Shown here one piece after another: positions 34,158 to 42,214 of a DNA stretch of 64,000 bases (positions within the stretch are counted from its first letter, which is position 1; each line of letters starts with the position of its first letter). This DNA is from Arthrobacter sp. CJ23 (GTDB lineage: Bacteria; Actinomycetota; Actinomycetes; Actinomycetales; Micrococcaceae): the NCBI RefSeq assembly GCF_024741795.1, contig NZ_CP102950.1, positions 868,001 to 932,000 of the forward strand, in the 5' to 3' direction. A program made the position numbers and the translations under genes. A model generated the notes under the pieces. The model was given only the letters and a program-made list of their open reading frames with translations. It searched no databases and was not told the origin of the DNA.

Positions 34158-35132
34158 ATGACTGGAACCCCGACTCGCCAAGCCGCGGCAGACGTTTTGC
34201 GCGCCTGGGCGCTCGACGAGAACCTCAAGAAGCTCGTGATGGGCTCGCCTTCCATGGCTTCACTCGCCGCCCATGTCGCTAAACGCTACTCCGGCGGCGA
34301 GTCCATTGAAGACGTCCTCGATTCTGCCCGGGCAAGCATGGCGCGCGGACATGCAGTCAGCATAGAATACGCGGGCGAGAGTGTTCGCGACGCGGAAGTT
34401 GCCAACGCGGAGACCGACATTTTCCTGCGGCTCATCGCTGAGCTCGCACAGTCAGGCATGGCCTGCACGGTCTCGGCGGACCTTTCCCACATCGGTGCAG
34501 TAGTTGACCGTGAACAAGGTCTTCGCAACGCGCGGCGTATCATTTCAGCGCTTGAGCCGCTTGGCATGACCTTCATGATCTCAGCGGAGGGTTCGGACCG
34601 GACTGACCTCGTGCTTGGTATCTACGAGGAGCTCGCGAACGCCCACGACAACGTCGGCATCACCATTCAGGCCCGCCTGCACAGAACCTCTGCCGACCTT
34701 GACCGGGTCCTGGCGCTGCCTGGCCCCATTCGGCTTGTGAAGGGCGCTTTCCTCGAACCGGAGGACATCGCCTATCCCAGAGGAAGCGTTGAACTACAAG
34801 AGGCCTACCTTGAGATGGCCCGCACGCTGATCGAAAGCGGTCATCGCGCCGCTATCGCGACCCATGACGCCGAACTTCTCGACAAGCTTTTCACTGCAGT
34901 CCCCGCGATTTACCATGCCGGCCATATTGAGTTCGAAATGCTCCTCGGTCTCGGAACCGAAACCCTTGACCGTCTACACTCCGAAGGCTTCGCGACGCGT
35001 GAGTACTCAATCTTTGGCGGCGAATGGTGGCTGTATGTCCTCAACCGCATCGCCGAACAACCGGACCGCGTCTTCGATGCCATCGTCGACCTTGGATCCT
35101 GGCGCCAATCGCCTCCGGATGATGGAGTTTAG
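34158..35132 (+). CDS. Proline dehydrogenase-family protein, atypical
   Basis: 324 residues with the (beta/alpha)8 pattern of FAD proline dehydrogenases: VSADLSHIGAVVD, GITIQARLHRTSADL, RLVKGAFLEPEDIAYPRG, AIATHDAELLDKLF and HIEFEMLLGLGTETLDRL. It would oxidise proline or a relative to the imine. The C-terminal helix reads YVLNRIAEQP where canonical enzymes have an Arg-Arg pair that holds the proline carboxylate, so one of the two is Asn here. No pyrroline-5-carboxylate dehydrogenase is adjacent. The ATG at 34158 has AAGGGA 6 bases upstream. Codon use is less G/C-biased than in the flanking genes, which suggests transfer. Confidence 0.75.
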   Translation: MTGTPTRQAAADVLRAWALDENLKKLVMGSPSMASLAAHVAKRYSGGESIEDVLDSARASMARGHAVSIEYAGESVRDAEVANAETDIFLRLIAELAQSGMACTVSADLSHIGAVVDREQGLRNARRIISALEPLGMTFMISAEGSDRTDLVLGIYEELANAHDNVGITIQARLHRTSADLDRVLALPGPIRLVKGAFLEPEDIAYPRGSVELQEAYLEMARTLIESGHRAAIATHDAELLDKLFTAVPAIYHAGHIEFEMLLGLGTETLDRLHSEGFATREYSIFGGEWWLYVLNRIAEQPDRVFDAIVDLGSWRQSPPDDGV

Positions 35133-35543
35133 TCGTGAGTGTGCACAGAGAGGGGCAGTAGCCCCACCTGAAGCAGCAGCAGACGTGAGCGGGCCGGCTT
35201 TGGGATGTCATGCCGATGAGTCCGGGAAGCCTCCTCGATGTCCACGCAGCCCACCGGCTCCGCGTGGACCGATATCGAAGACGGCTCGGTCTCGTCGTTC
35301 GGCAGCGCTGCTGGGCTCGACTTGTGGGCGTCAATAGCGCCCGCATGGAGCCTCCAGTAGGCCTCTGCTGCAGCCGGGCGGGATCCGGTCTTCGGGGCCC
35401 TGCACCTGGCTGGGGTAGATGCGCCCGGCATTGCAACGCACATCTGAAGCGGCAGCCAGAACCAAAGCGGCGGCCAGAACCAATTAACACCCCTGTGACA
35501 CGCCGGAAACCGCCCCCGAATTCGCGCCGGATACCGTGGCCGC
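35133..35543. other. Gap with a possible decayed ORF, no supported gene
   Basis: About 410 bases. On the plus strand a frame from the ATG at 35238 reads MSTQPTGSAWTDIEDGS and continues with protein-like composition to a TAG at 35358-35360. It then stays open in the same frame (AAAGRDPVFGALHLAGVD) to a TGA at 35445-35447. This could be a remnant interrupted by a stop. A 138-residue antisense frame over the same bases has no recognisable features. Confidence 0.3.
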
Positions 35544-35747
35544 ATGAACGCATCACTTGCCGCCAGGATCGGCTCCGGAATCGTCGCCTGGATCGAGGCT
35601 GCCTACTTCCACCAATGCGTTGACCGGACCCCGGAAGGCGCCCTTGAAACCACCCGCTACGGGTGGCTTCCTGCCCTGAGCGGAGTGACGGTCGCCAGCA
35701 CCCAGGCGGCCAAATGGCACGAGGAATCGGCCAGGCCGGGCACCTGA
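35544..35747 (+). CDS. Small hypothetical protein
   Basis: 67 codons, MNASLAARIGSGIVAWIEAAYF onward in composition (amphipathic start, then a polar, Trp-containing second half). About three quarters of its codons end in G or C, as in real genes here. I do not recognise a family. There is no ribosome site, but GATACC lies 7 bases upstream of the ATG and could be a -10 box for a leaderless message. Confidence 0.35.
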   Translation: MNASLAARIGSGIVAWIEAAYFHQCVDRTPEGALETTRYGWLPALSGVTVASTQAAKWHEESARPGT

Positions 35748-35875
35748 GGAAACGAGGTTTGGGCTGCAGAATGTCGCGTTGGGCACACTATTCGTTTATT
35801 GCGTGTAATATGCCCTAAACTGCTTCACTGAGGTGCCTGAAATGGCACTATGCAGCAACGAAAGTGAACCCCTCA

Positions 35876-36178
35876 ATGGCTACCGATTACGATGCTCCCC
35901 GCAAGACAGAAGAAGAGTCTCCCGCTGAATCGCTCGAGGCCCTTCAGGCGTCGCGCGGTGCGGGTGCCCAGACCGCAGTCATCGACGTCGACGAGAACGA
36001 CACCGCGGAGGGCATTGACCTCCCGGGTGCCGACCTCTCCGGTGAAGAACTGACCGTTGTGGTTGTCCCGGAGCAGTCCGATGAATTCACCTGTTCATCC
36101 TGCTTCCTGGTCCGTCACCGGTCCCAGATTGCCCTGGAAAAGAACGGCCTCAAGTTCTGCAAGGACTGCGAAGGCTAG
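35876..36178 (+). CDS. DUF4193 protein
   Basis: 100 residues. The actinobacterial DUF4193 pattern is clear: MATDYDAPRKTEEE start, an acidic middle (VIDVDENDTAEGIDL), and a C-terminal zinc-ribbon-like part with CSSCFLVRHRSQIA and FCKDCEG (four Cys). The function is unknown; such proteins are widespread single-copy genes in Actinobacteria. The ATG at 35876 gives the family's normal start. A strong terminator follows, so it is probably transcribed alone. Confidence 0.92.
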   Translation: MATDYDAPRKTEEESPAESLEALQASRGAGAQTAVIDVDENDTAEGIDLPGADLSGEELTVVVVPEQSDEFTCSSCFLVRHRSQIALEKNGLKFCKDCEG

Positions 36179-36203
36179 AATTTCCCAAAACGCCGTAACG
36201 CGG

Positions 36204-36245
36204 AAAGCCCCGTCAGGTTCCCCCCAAAGGCCGGACGGGGCTTTT
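36204..36245 (+). terminator. Terminator of the DUF4193 gene
   Basis: AAAGCCCCGTC (36204-36214) and GACGGGGCTTT (36234-36244), perfect 11-bp stem, followed by T. The rest of the gap to 36476 shows nothing I can name. Confidence 0.8.
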
Positions 36246-36476
36246 GCGTGCATTCCGTCGAAAATCACGCTTTGGTGTCGTTATGTTTGGTCACGAACGC
36301 AGTCCCGAAGGCCCTCAAAAACCCTTCTGGAGCCGCGAAAAACCAGCCGCCGATTACGCTCCTGTGACCCCGGAACAGGCCTACTAACGGTTGGGCGCCG
36401 AAGCGGCCACAAGCCCGCCAGAGGGCCTTGAACGCTCCTACGCTTGAGGTATCCAAGCACTCCAGGAGGTGGCCAA

Positions 36477-37025
36477 ATGAAAAGAATTCACGTGTGGCTG
36501 GCAGCGGTATTGATGGCTGCCGGACTCGGACTGGTGGCTCCGGGGCCCGCCTCGGCAACCACGTCATATTGCGGCATTGTGTGGGGTTCCCTGGCGAAGG
36601 CCAACCCGACCATGAGCGCCGCCAATGTCACCAATGTCAGGACGGGGCAGCATCTTTGCTACGACCGGATGGTCATTGATCTCCAGGGGAAGGTCCAAGG
36701 CTACTCGGTCCAGTACGTCCCCGTGGTGGTCCAGGACGGTTCCGGCTTCCCGATCCCGCTTCTGGGCGGCGCGTTCCTGCAGGTCACCGTGACTGCACCG
36801 TCGTACGACCAGAACGGCCAGGTCACCTACAATCCGGCAGCCAAGGCCGAACTGTCCAACGTGAGCGGTTACCAGACCTTCCGCCAGGTGGCCTACGCGG
36901 GCAGCTTTGAAGGCTACACCAGCATCGGCCTGGGCGTCCGCGCTCGCCTTCCGTTCCGGGTCTTCACGCTCGACGGCCCCGGCACCGGATCGCGGCTGGT
37001 AGTGGATGTCGCCCACCGCTGGTAA
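36477..37025 (+). CDS. Secreted AMIN-like protein
   Basis: 182 residues. A Sec signal peptide (MKRIHVWLAAVLMAAGLGLV, cleavage near ASA-TTS) leads to a single beta-rich domain with two Cys (TSYCGIVWG, GQHLCYDRM). The last part, FRVFTLDGPGTGSRLVVDVAHRW, matches the end of AMIN-like beta domains that occur as small exported proteins in actinobacteria. The role is unknown; envelope binding is plausible. The ATG at 36477 has a strong AGGAGG site. Confidence 0.75.
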   Translation: MKRIHVWLAAVLMAAGLGLVAPGPASATTSYCGIVWGSLAKANPTMSAANVTNVRTGQHLCYDRMVIDLQGKVQGYSVQYVPVVVQDGSGFPIPLLGGAFLQVTVTAPSYDQNGQVTYNPAAKAELSNVSGYQTFRQVAYAGSFEGYTSIGLGVRARLPFRVFTLDGPGTGSRLVVDVAHRW

Positions 37026-37057
37026 TTGGGTTCGCCGAATAACTGCCAGAACGCGGG

Positions 37058-37103
37058 AAAGCGGTCCGTTCGCCGGAAGTCTCCGGCGAACGGACCGCTT
37101 TTC
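37058..37103. terminator. Bidirectional terminator
   Basis: A perfect 20-bp stem (37058-37077 with 37082-37101), 4-base loop, ending in TTTT on the plus strand and AAAG at the other flank. It separates the convergent secreted-protein and permease genes. Confidence 0.85.
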
Positions 37104-37122
37104 AGCGTTCTCGATGTAAGGG

Positions 37123-38682
37123 CTACTCCGGGACCACCAGCGCGGGGGTGTCCCGGCGGATCGTCTCGCCGCGGAAGAAACCGGGACGGATCCGGGCCAT
37201 GATCACCATGAACACCGCGCCCAGGGCCAGGATCCCGATGCCCAAGACGAACACCAGCCCCACGCCGCCGATCTCCGAACCGCTGCCGAACTCCGGATCC
37301 CAGCTGTCCACGGCGGTCTGCAGGAACACCACGAACAGGCCCACGCCGCCCAGCACCGGGCACAGGAGCCGCAGGACGAAGTTGCGGACACTGCTGAATA
37401 CGCTCTCCCGGAAGTACCAGGCGCAGGCGATGGCGGTCAGGCCGTAGTAGAAGCAGATCATCAGGCCGAGGGCCAGGATGGTGTCGTTGAGGACGTTCTC
37501 GCTGATGACGTGCATGATGGCGTAGAACCCGGCGGACAGCACGCCCGCGGCCACGGTGGCGAAGCCCGGCGTCGAGAACTTCCTGCTCATGTGGGCGAAC
37601 GGCTTGGGCAGGGCGCCGTAGTGCGCCATGGCCAGCAGGCTGCGCGACGGCGAGGTGAAGGTCGACTGCAGCGAGGCGGCCGAGCTGGACAGCACCGCCA
37701 GGGACATCAGGATGGCGAACGGTCCCATGACGGGGGAGGCCAGTGCCGTGAAGACGTTGGCGCTGTTTTCCTCGTTGTTCAGGCCGATCCCGGTATCCCC
37801 GACGCCGGCGAACATCATGGTGGCGATGGTGACCACCAGGTAGATGCCCAGGACGACGACGGCGGTGAGCGTGCCCGCGAGGCCGGCGGTCTTCTTGCCG
37901 TTGGCCGTCTCCTCGTTGACCGTCAGGCAGACGTCCCAGCCCCAGTACACGAAGATCGACAAGGAGATGCCGGCGGCGATCTGCCCGAAGGCCTCGATCT
38001 TGGTGACGTCGAACCAGTCCCAGCTGAACGGGATGGCGGTCTCGGACGTGGACCAGTTGGCGAAGGCCATGGCCACGAACAGGCCCAGGACCAGCAGCTG
38101 GAAGCCCACCAGGCCGTACTGGACGATCTTGGTGGTGTGCAGGCCCCGGTAGCTGATCCACACCGCCAGCGCCACGAACACGAAGCAGGTGGCCACATTG
38201 AGCAGCTTGTTGGCGGCAAGGTCCGCCAGCTCCGGTGTGCCGGTCAGCTGCGCCAGGAACAGGTAGAAGAAGTCCACCGCCACGCCGGCCAGGTTGGACA
38301 GGACGATGATGTTGGCCGCGAGCAGCCCCCAGCCGCCCATCCAGCCCACCCACGGCCCGAACGCCTTGGTCACCCAGGTGAACGTGGTGCCGCTGTCCGG
38401 CGAATCGGCGTTGAGTTCGCGGTAGGCGAGGGACACCAGGATCATCGGGATGAATCCGATGAGGAAGATGACGGGCAGCTGCAGCCCGGCCGCGTTGACG
38501 GTGGGGCCGAGCGCGCCGGTCAGCGTGTAGGCCGGTGCGATGGTTGAAATGCCGAGAACGACGACGGCGAGGAGCCCCAGCTGCCCCGTCTTCAGTCCCT
38601 TGCCGGTGACTCCGTGCGGATCACCGGCGGCGGTGCTGTTGAGGGCGGCTGCGTTGCCGCCCTGGCTGATTGTCTGGCTCAT
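37123..38682 (-). CDS. APC-superfamily amino acid/polyamine permease
   Basis: 519 residues with 12 or more predicted helices. The first helix region GISTIAPAYTLTGALGP and the RELNADSPDSGTTFTWVTKAFG block are typical of the APC superfamily. It lies 12 bases after agmatine deiminase on the same strand, so uptake of agmatine, putrescine or an amino acid related to the same pathway is likely. The C-terminus (about 490-519) is basic and cytoplasmic. Confidence 0.9.
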   Translation of the reverse strand: MSQTISQGGNAAALNSTAAGDPHGVTGKGLKTGQLGLLAVVVLGISTIAPAYTLTGALGPTVNAAGLQLPVIFLIGFIPMILVSLAYRELNADSPDSGTTFTWVTKAFGPWVGWMGGWGLLAANIIVLSNLAGVAVDFFYLFLAQLTGTPELADLAANKLLNVATCFVFVALAVWISYRGLHTTKIVQYGLVGFQLLVLGLFVAMAFANWSTSETAIPFSWDWFDVTKIEAFGQIAAGISLSIFVYWGWDVCLTVNEETANGKKTAGLAGTLTAVVVLGIYLVVTIATMMFAGVGDTGIGLNNEENSANVFTALASPVMGPFAILMSLAVLSSSAASLQSTFTSPSRSLLAMAHYGALPKPFAHMSRKFSTPGFATVAAGVLSAGFYAIMHVISENVLNDTILALGLMICFYYGLTAIACAWYFRESVFSSVRNFVLRLLCPVLGGVGLFVVFLQTAVDSWDPEFGSGSEIGGVGLVFVLGIGILALGAVFMVIMARIRPGFFRGETIRRDTPALVVPE

Positions 38683-38694
38683 GGTGGGCCCTTT

Positions 38695-39720
38695 CTAGAC
38701 GGCCGCTGGCTGTTGCTGGGTGATGCAGTGGATTCCGCCGCCCCGGGCGAACAGTTCGCGCGCGTCAACACTGACCACGCGGCGGCCGGGGTAGGCATCG
38801 GCGAGAATGCGGAGGGCCTTCTCGTCCATGGGGTCGTTGAAGCTGCAGGCGATGACGCCGCCATTCACCACCAGGTGGTTGATGTAGCTGTAGTCCACAA
38901 AACCCTCCTCGTCGCGGAGGGTTGCCGGGGCCGGGACTTCGATGATGTTCCAGTCGCGGCCGGCGGCGTCCTGCGTGGTGCGCAGGAAGTCGATGATGTC
39001 CCGGGAGACCTCGTAGTCCGGGTGGTCCGGGTTCTGCTGGGAGTGGACAAGCAGCGTTCCGGGGGAGGGGATGGCCGCCACGATGTCCACGTGGCCGCGG
39101 GTACCGAACTTCTCTGAGTCCCGGGTGAGGCCGCGGGGCAGCCAGACCACGTGGGTGGCGCCGATGGTGCGGGCCAGTTCCTGCTCGATGTCAGCTCTGG
39201 TGAGACCCGGGTTGCGGCCCGGATCCAGCTGCACGGTCTGGGTGACCAGCACGGTGCCTTCGCCGTCAACCTGGATGCCGCCGCCCTCGTTGACGATCCC
39301 GGACGGGATGTGCCGGGCGCCGGAGCGGCCGGAGACTTCGGCCGCGATGAGCGAGTCCTGGTCCCACGACGCCCAGTCCTGTCCGCCCCAGCCGTTGAAG
39401 ATCCAGTCCACGGCACCGAGCTGCTTGTGCGCATCCAGCACGAAGGTGGGGCCGATGTCCCGCATCCAGGCGTCGTTCAGTTCAGCGGTCAGTACCTCGA
39501 CGCCGGGGGCCAGGTACCGCGCGGCGGTATCGACGTCGTCGGGGTGTACGACGACGGTGACCGGCTCGAATTCGAGCACGGCGTTCGCGACGGCGGCCCA
39601 GGTGGAACGGGCGGCGTGCGCCGCTTCGGGGGTGTCGCCCAGGGTGTAGCCGCCGGTGGGGAAAGCCATCCAGACGCGCTCCTGCGGAGCGGTCTCGGCG
39701 GGCATGCGCCAGTCGCTCAT
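38695..39720 (-). CDS. aguA: Agmatine deiminase
   Basis: 341 residues of the PAD-type amidinotransferase fold. Visible signatures are WMAFPTGGYTLGD near the start, NDAWMRDIGPTFV (Asp pair), NGWGGQDW, NEGGGIQVDGEGTVL, RGHVDIVA (His-Asp) and the catalytic Cys332 in GGGIHCITQQ. It converts agmatine to N-carbamoylputrescine and ammonia. The ATG has no Shine-Dalgarno sequence, but its ATG overlaps the stop of a 24-codon upstream ORF (ATGA), so it is probably translated by coupling. Two inverted repeats around the promoter suggest a TetR-type repressor, which is not encoded nearby. Confidence 0.93.
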   Translation of the reverse strand: MSDWRMPAETAPQERVWMAFPTGGYTLGDTPEAAHAARSTWAAVANAVLEFEPVTVVVHPDDVDTAARYLAPGVEVLTAELNDAWMRDIGPTFVLDAHKQLGAVDWIFNGWGGQDWASWDQDSLIAAEVSGRSGARHIPSGIVNEGGGIQVDGEGTVLVTQTVQLDPGRNPGLTRADIEQELARTIGATHVVWLPRGLTRDSEKFGTRGHVDIVAAIPSPGTLLVHSQQNPDHPDYEVSRDIIDFLRTTQDAAGRDWNIIEVPAPATLRDEEGFVDYSYINHLVVNGGVIACSFNDPMDEKALRILADAYPGRRVVSVDARELFARGGGIHCITQQQPAAV

Positions 39721-39791
39721 GCGTGTGTGTGGGTGGACGGTTCGGTGCGGGCCAGGGAAGCGGGGGCTCCGAGGCAGGTAACTTCAATCAT
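39717..39791 (-). CDS. 24-residue upstream ORF (leader peptide) of aguA
   Basis: ATG at 39791, 24 codons, TGA at 39719-39717. The peptide starts MIEVTCLGAPASLARTEP and ends in a Thr/His-rich tail. Its stop overlaps the aguA start by 4 bases. A GGAG lies 11 bases upstream of its ATG, while aguA itself has no ribosome site. This is a candidate leader peptide or translational coupler. No family is recognised. Confidence 0.55.
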   Translation of the reverse strand: MIEVTCLGAPASLARTEPSTHTHA

Positions 39792-39821
39792 GATGGCAAG
39801 TTCTCCGGTGAGACGGTAGTC

Positions 39822-39846
39822 ACTAAATGAATGACGTTCATTTAGT
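39822..39846. promoter_or_regulatory. Inverted-repeat operator 1 of the aguA operon
   Basis: ACTAAATGAA, 5 bases, TTCATTTAGT: perfect 10-bp arms. It overlaps the downstream edge of the -10 box and the expected transcription start. The form is typical of TetR-family operators. Confidence 0.75.
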
Positions 39847-39872
39847 ATGGACGGAGAAGTGCCGGGAAGCAA
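39844..39872 (-). promoter_or_regulatory. Promoter of the aguA operon
   Basis: On the minus strand TTGCTT (39872-39867), 17 bases, CATACT (39849-39844). Flanked by the two operator copies. Confidence 0.65.
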
Positions 39873-39877
39873 GGGAA

Positions 39878-39896
39878 AAATGAATTTAGTTCATTT
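39878..39896. promoter_or_regulatory. Inverted-repeat operator 2 of the aguA operon
   Basis: AAATGAA, 5 bases, TTCATTT: perfect 7-bp arms with the same TGAA-N5-TTCA core as operator 1. Their centres are 53 bases apart, about five helical turns, with the promoter between them. Confidence 0.7.
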
Positions 39897-39953
39897 GGGT
39901 GAGGGCGGAGCGACTCAGGCGCCGCCGAGTACTGGTTTGCCCAGTCACATGGA

Positions 39954-40496
39954 TTAGCTGCTGCCGGCGGCCTCGGGGCGGGCGTCAAGTGCGGCGGCAA
40001 GCAAGCGGTCAAAGCTGGCGGTCCCGTTCTTTGGTGGGATGACGGAGAACACCACAAACCAGTTTTCGAGGGCATCGTTCTCCAGCGAAGGAGTCCGTTT
40101 CACCTGCAGATGCAACCCCGGCACACCGTTGACGAGGAGCGGAAGCTGTTCGCCGCTCTTGGCACGTTGCCGGAAATCCCTCACCGAGAGTTGGTCAGCA
40201 CTGGAACCGGTCACTTCAAGGATGGTGTCGTTGACCTTCTTGGTCAGTCCCCGCATGACGTTCCTCTGGCCGTTGACCGCGGGAATCGTGAGAATGGCCG
40301 CGAAGAGGGCTGTGAACAACGCAACGGCACCGGCATTCCTGAGGCCGGGCATGAAGAGCATCAAGATCAGGCCCAGAATCAGGCCAAGGATGCTGAACAC
40401 GACAAACTTGATCATGGGGTCTTTGCCCGGATTCCTTGACCAGCGCACCAGCGTGACGGTGTTCCTGAGTGGCTGATCGCGCGCTGAACTTTCCAT
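39954..40496 (-). CDS. Hypothetical protein with two membrane helices
   Basis: 180 residues. After about 28 polar residues come two closely spaced membrane helices (FVVFSILGLILGLILMLFMPG and AVALFTALFAAILTIPAV). The remaining 110 residues are soluble and start with an amphipathic helix (KKVNDTILEVTGSSADQL). No family is recognised. GAAGGGG lies 9 bases upstream of the ATG. It starts 2 bases after the stop of the interrupted gene upstream, so both belong to one transcript and are probably a functional pair. Confidence 0.7.
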   Translation of the reverse strand: MESSARDQPLRNTVTLVRWSRNPGKDPMIKFVVFSILGLILGLILMLFMPGLRNAGAVALFTALFAAILTIPAVNGQRNVMRGLTKKVNDTILEVTGSSADQLSVRDFRQRAKSGEQLPLLVNGVPGLHLQVKRTPSLENDALENWFVVFSVIPPKNGTASFDRLLAAALDARPEAAGSS

Positions 40497-40498
40497 GC

Positions 40499-41056
40499 CT
40501 AGTGCCCCTTCACTTCCATCAGCGCTTCAGCCAGGATGACTGCCTCGCGTGCTTCCTTGAGATCTCTGCCCAGGCCCAGATCGGCAATGGTTACGGTGGC
40601 GCCGGCCGCGCCGGAAAGTTCGGAGAAGGCCCGGTTTAGGTTTTCGCGGTCTTGTGACAGCATGCGGGACGAATTCAGTTTGGCTCTGCTGATCTCAAGC
40701 TCCAGGAGGGAGCTGCCGAGTGCGTCGCGGCGTCATTGCATGACCGATAGTTTTTCCGAGACGCGAAGGGCGCGGTCGCGGAGCGCGGATTCCATGTTCA
40801 CAGCCATGTCATGAAGCTCGTTCAGCGTGGCGGCAGTCTGTGGATTCCCAGATTGCCGGGCCAGCTCCATGCCGACCTGGGCGCGCCGCCGTTCCCACGT
40901 CCGCACGGCTGATTCGTAGGGTCCCAGGAGCAACGAAACCGCCGCAAGCGCCTTGTCGAGCGACACGGCCCGTTTGCTCAGGTTTGCCGTGGCGGCGTCC
41001 AGCCTCGCGAGGAACGCCGTGTAGCTGTCATGGGGCGGGATGTCCTTGGGATTCAT
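40499..41056 (-). pseudogene. Helical protein gene split by an in-frame TGA
   Basis: The frame starts at the ATG 41056 and codes for 107 residues, mostly amphipathic helix (ATANLSKRAVSLDKALAAVS ...). It meets TGA at 40735-40733 and then stays open in the same frame for 77 more codons of similar helical, charged composition (LEISRAKLNSSRML, LKEAREAVILAEALMEV) up to the TAG at 40501-40499. A single C-to-T change of an Arg codon (CGA) would explain the TGA. Either it is a nonsense mutant, or two fragments are made separately, or the stop is read through. No family is recognised. It precedes the two-helix membrane protein gene by 2 bases. Confidence 0.65.
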
Positions 41057-41365
41057 GCGTGGCCCGCACGTGGCACCTCGGCCGGGTGTCCCCGCCGGTC
41101 CCGCTCAGGATGGCGGGGTTCCGCACGCCAAAATGCGACCCCAACGCTCATGTCAAGAGAATAGAGGCTGTGAGCTCGTTGTCATAGGGGGCCGGGGCGA
41201 AGGTGGCCGTGAGCGCCCACGGAGCGGGCCGCCGGCAAGCCCGGTCCACCAGCAGAAGCAGCTTCCTGTGGGAATGTCAGTTGACGGGCTGTCCAGCGGC
41301 CTGGACAGCACCGCGATTATCGACGCCTTGTTCCGCCAGTCAATCCGTTCTGGTTTGCATTGGGG
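41057..41365. other. Intergenic gap with a weak promoter
   Basis: About 310 bases. On the minus strand ATGACA, 16 bases, TATTCT (around 41188-41161) could be the promoter of the split gene. Nothing else is supported. Confidence 0.35.
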
Positions 41366-42214
41366 CTAAGGCAGCCTTACAAGACTTCCGAGGCTCTCCC
41401 AGGTTTTGGTCACATTGTTGAGCACGATCGTGTCAGCACCGGAGCCTTTCACCTCCCTGAGCCCGAACTGCATCCCGTCGATGAAATATTCGTGGAACGT
41501 TCCGTCCTTGGAGGACCGCGGACTGAGCAAGACGACATACTCTTTGCCGGCCTCGATGTCGATATCGTCCATGAGCTTCATTTGGACGTACTTCGGCCCG
41601 ATCGGCCGCTGGCCGCCATTCGTGGCGAGGCCCTTGTCTTTCTGCTGCTGGGTCCGGCTGTTCCAGAACTCTTCGAAGGTAATGATCCCGCCGCCCCGAG
41701 AATAGTTCACGTGGCCACCGGCCGCCAGGTCACCCTTGTAGACCTCACGGACCGTCATTTTCCCAATGGTCTGCGGGGATACGTATTGCTCATAGATCGG
41801 GCTGAAAACCCGTCCGCCGTCGATGGAGTCGATATGCACGCGGGCCACGATGGGAGCCCTGTCGTATCCGTAATACGGGTCCTTCATGTCCCAAAGAAAG
41901 TCATCCCTCGCGGCCCCAAAAAAGTCAGCGCCGGTTCCGACGTGCTGGATTTCGTCACTCGGGATGCTGGCGTACGCATCATGGGGCACCGCTGTTTCAG
42001 CCGGCCTGAGCTGCTGATTCGACCCACGATTTGTCGCTGGGTCGGCAGACTTGGGTACGCCGGATAGGACGATGGCGCCGACGCTGGCCGCCCCTATCGC
42101 CAGCAGCACCCTCCGCGAAGGGTGGGGCTTACGCGGCTGCAGCTGGGATGGCATTTCCACGAGCTGCTTGCGGAGCGCATCGCTCCGCTCGGACTGAAAC
42201 TGATGGGTCTTCAT
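41366..42214 (-). CDS. Membrane-anchored hypothetical protein of an ECF sigma operon
   Basis: 282 residues: about 35 cytoplasmic residues rich in charge, one membrane helix (RRVLLAIGAASVGAIVLSGV), then a long extracellular domain with a beta-rich pattern (MTVREVYKGDL, YVQMKLMDDIDIEAGKEYVVLLSP). The ATG overlaps the sigma-factor stop (ATGA), so the two are coupled. Anti-sigma factors often occupy this place, but I see no zinc-binding HxxxCxxC motif. It may instead be a surface protein delivered under the sigma factor's control. Confidence 0.75.
   Translation of the reverse strand: MKTHQFQSERSDALRKQLVEMPSQLQPRKPHPSRRVLLAIGAASVGAIVLSGVPKSADPATNRGSNQQLRPAETAVPHDAYASIPSDEIQHVGTGADFFGAARDDFLWDMKDPYYGYDRAPIVARVHIDSIDGGRVFSPIYEQYVSPQTIGKMTVREVYKGDLAAGGHVNYSRGGGIITFEEFWNSRTQQQKDKGLATNGGQRPIGPKYVQMKLMDDIDIEAGKEYVVLLSPRSSKDGTFHEYFIDGMQFGLREVKGSGADTIVLNNVTKTWESLGSLVRLP

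Noticed and set aside
35129..35545. 138-codon antisense ORF in the 35 kb gap
   Set aside because: Trp/Pro/Arg-rich first half, no ribosome site, no family; the plus strand reads more protein-like in part.
33719..36470. Genomic island integrated at tRNA-Thr
   Set aside because: No integrase and no second copy of the tRNA 3' end were found in the window; atypical composition alone is not enough.
40733..40735. TGA read as selenocysteine
   Set aside because: No Cys/Sec-like context (MQ-stop-RR), no recognisable SECIS hairpin seen, and no selenium genes in the window; a nonsense change is simpler.
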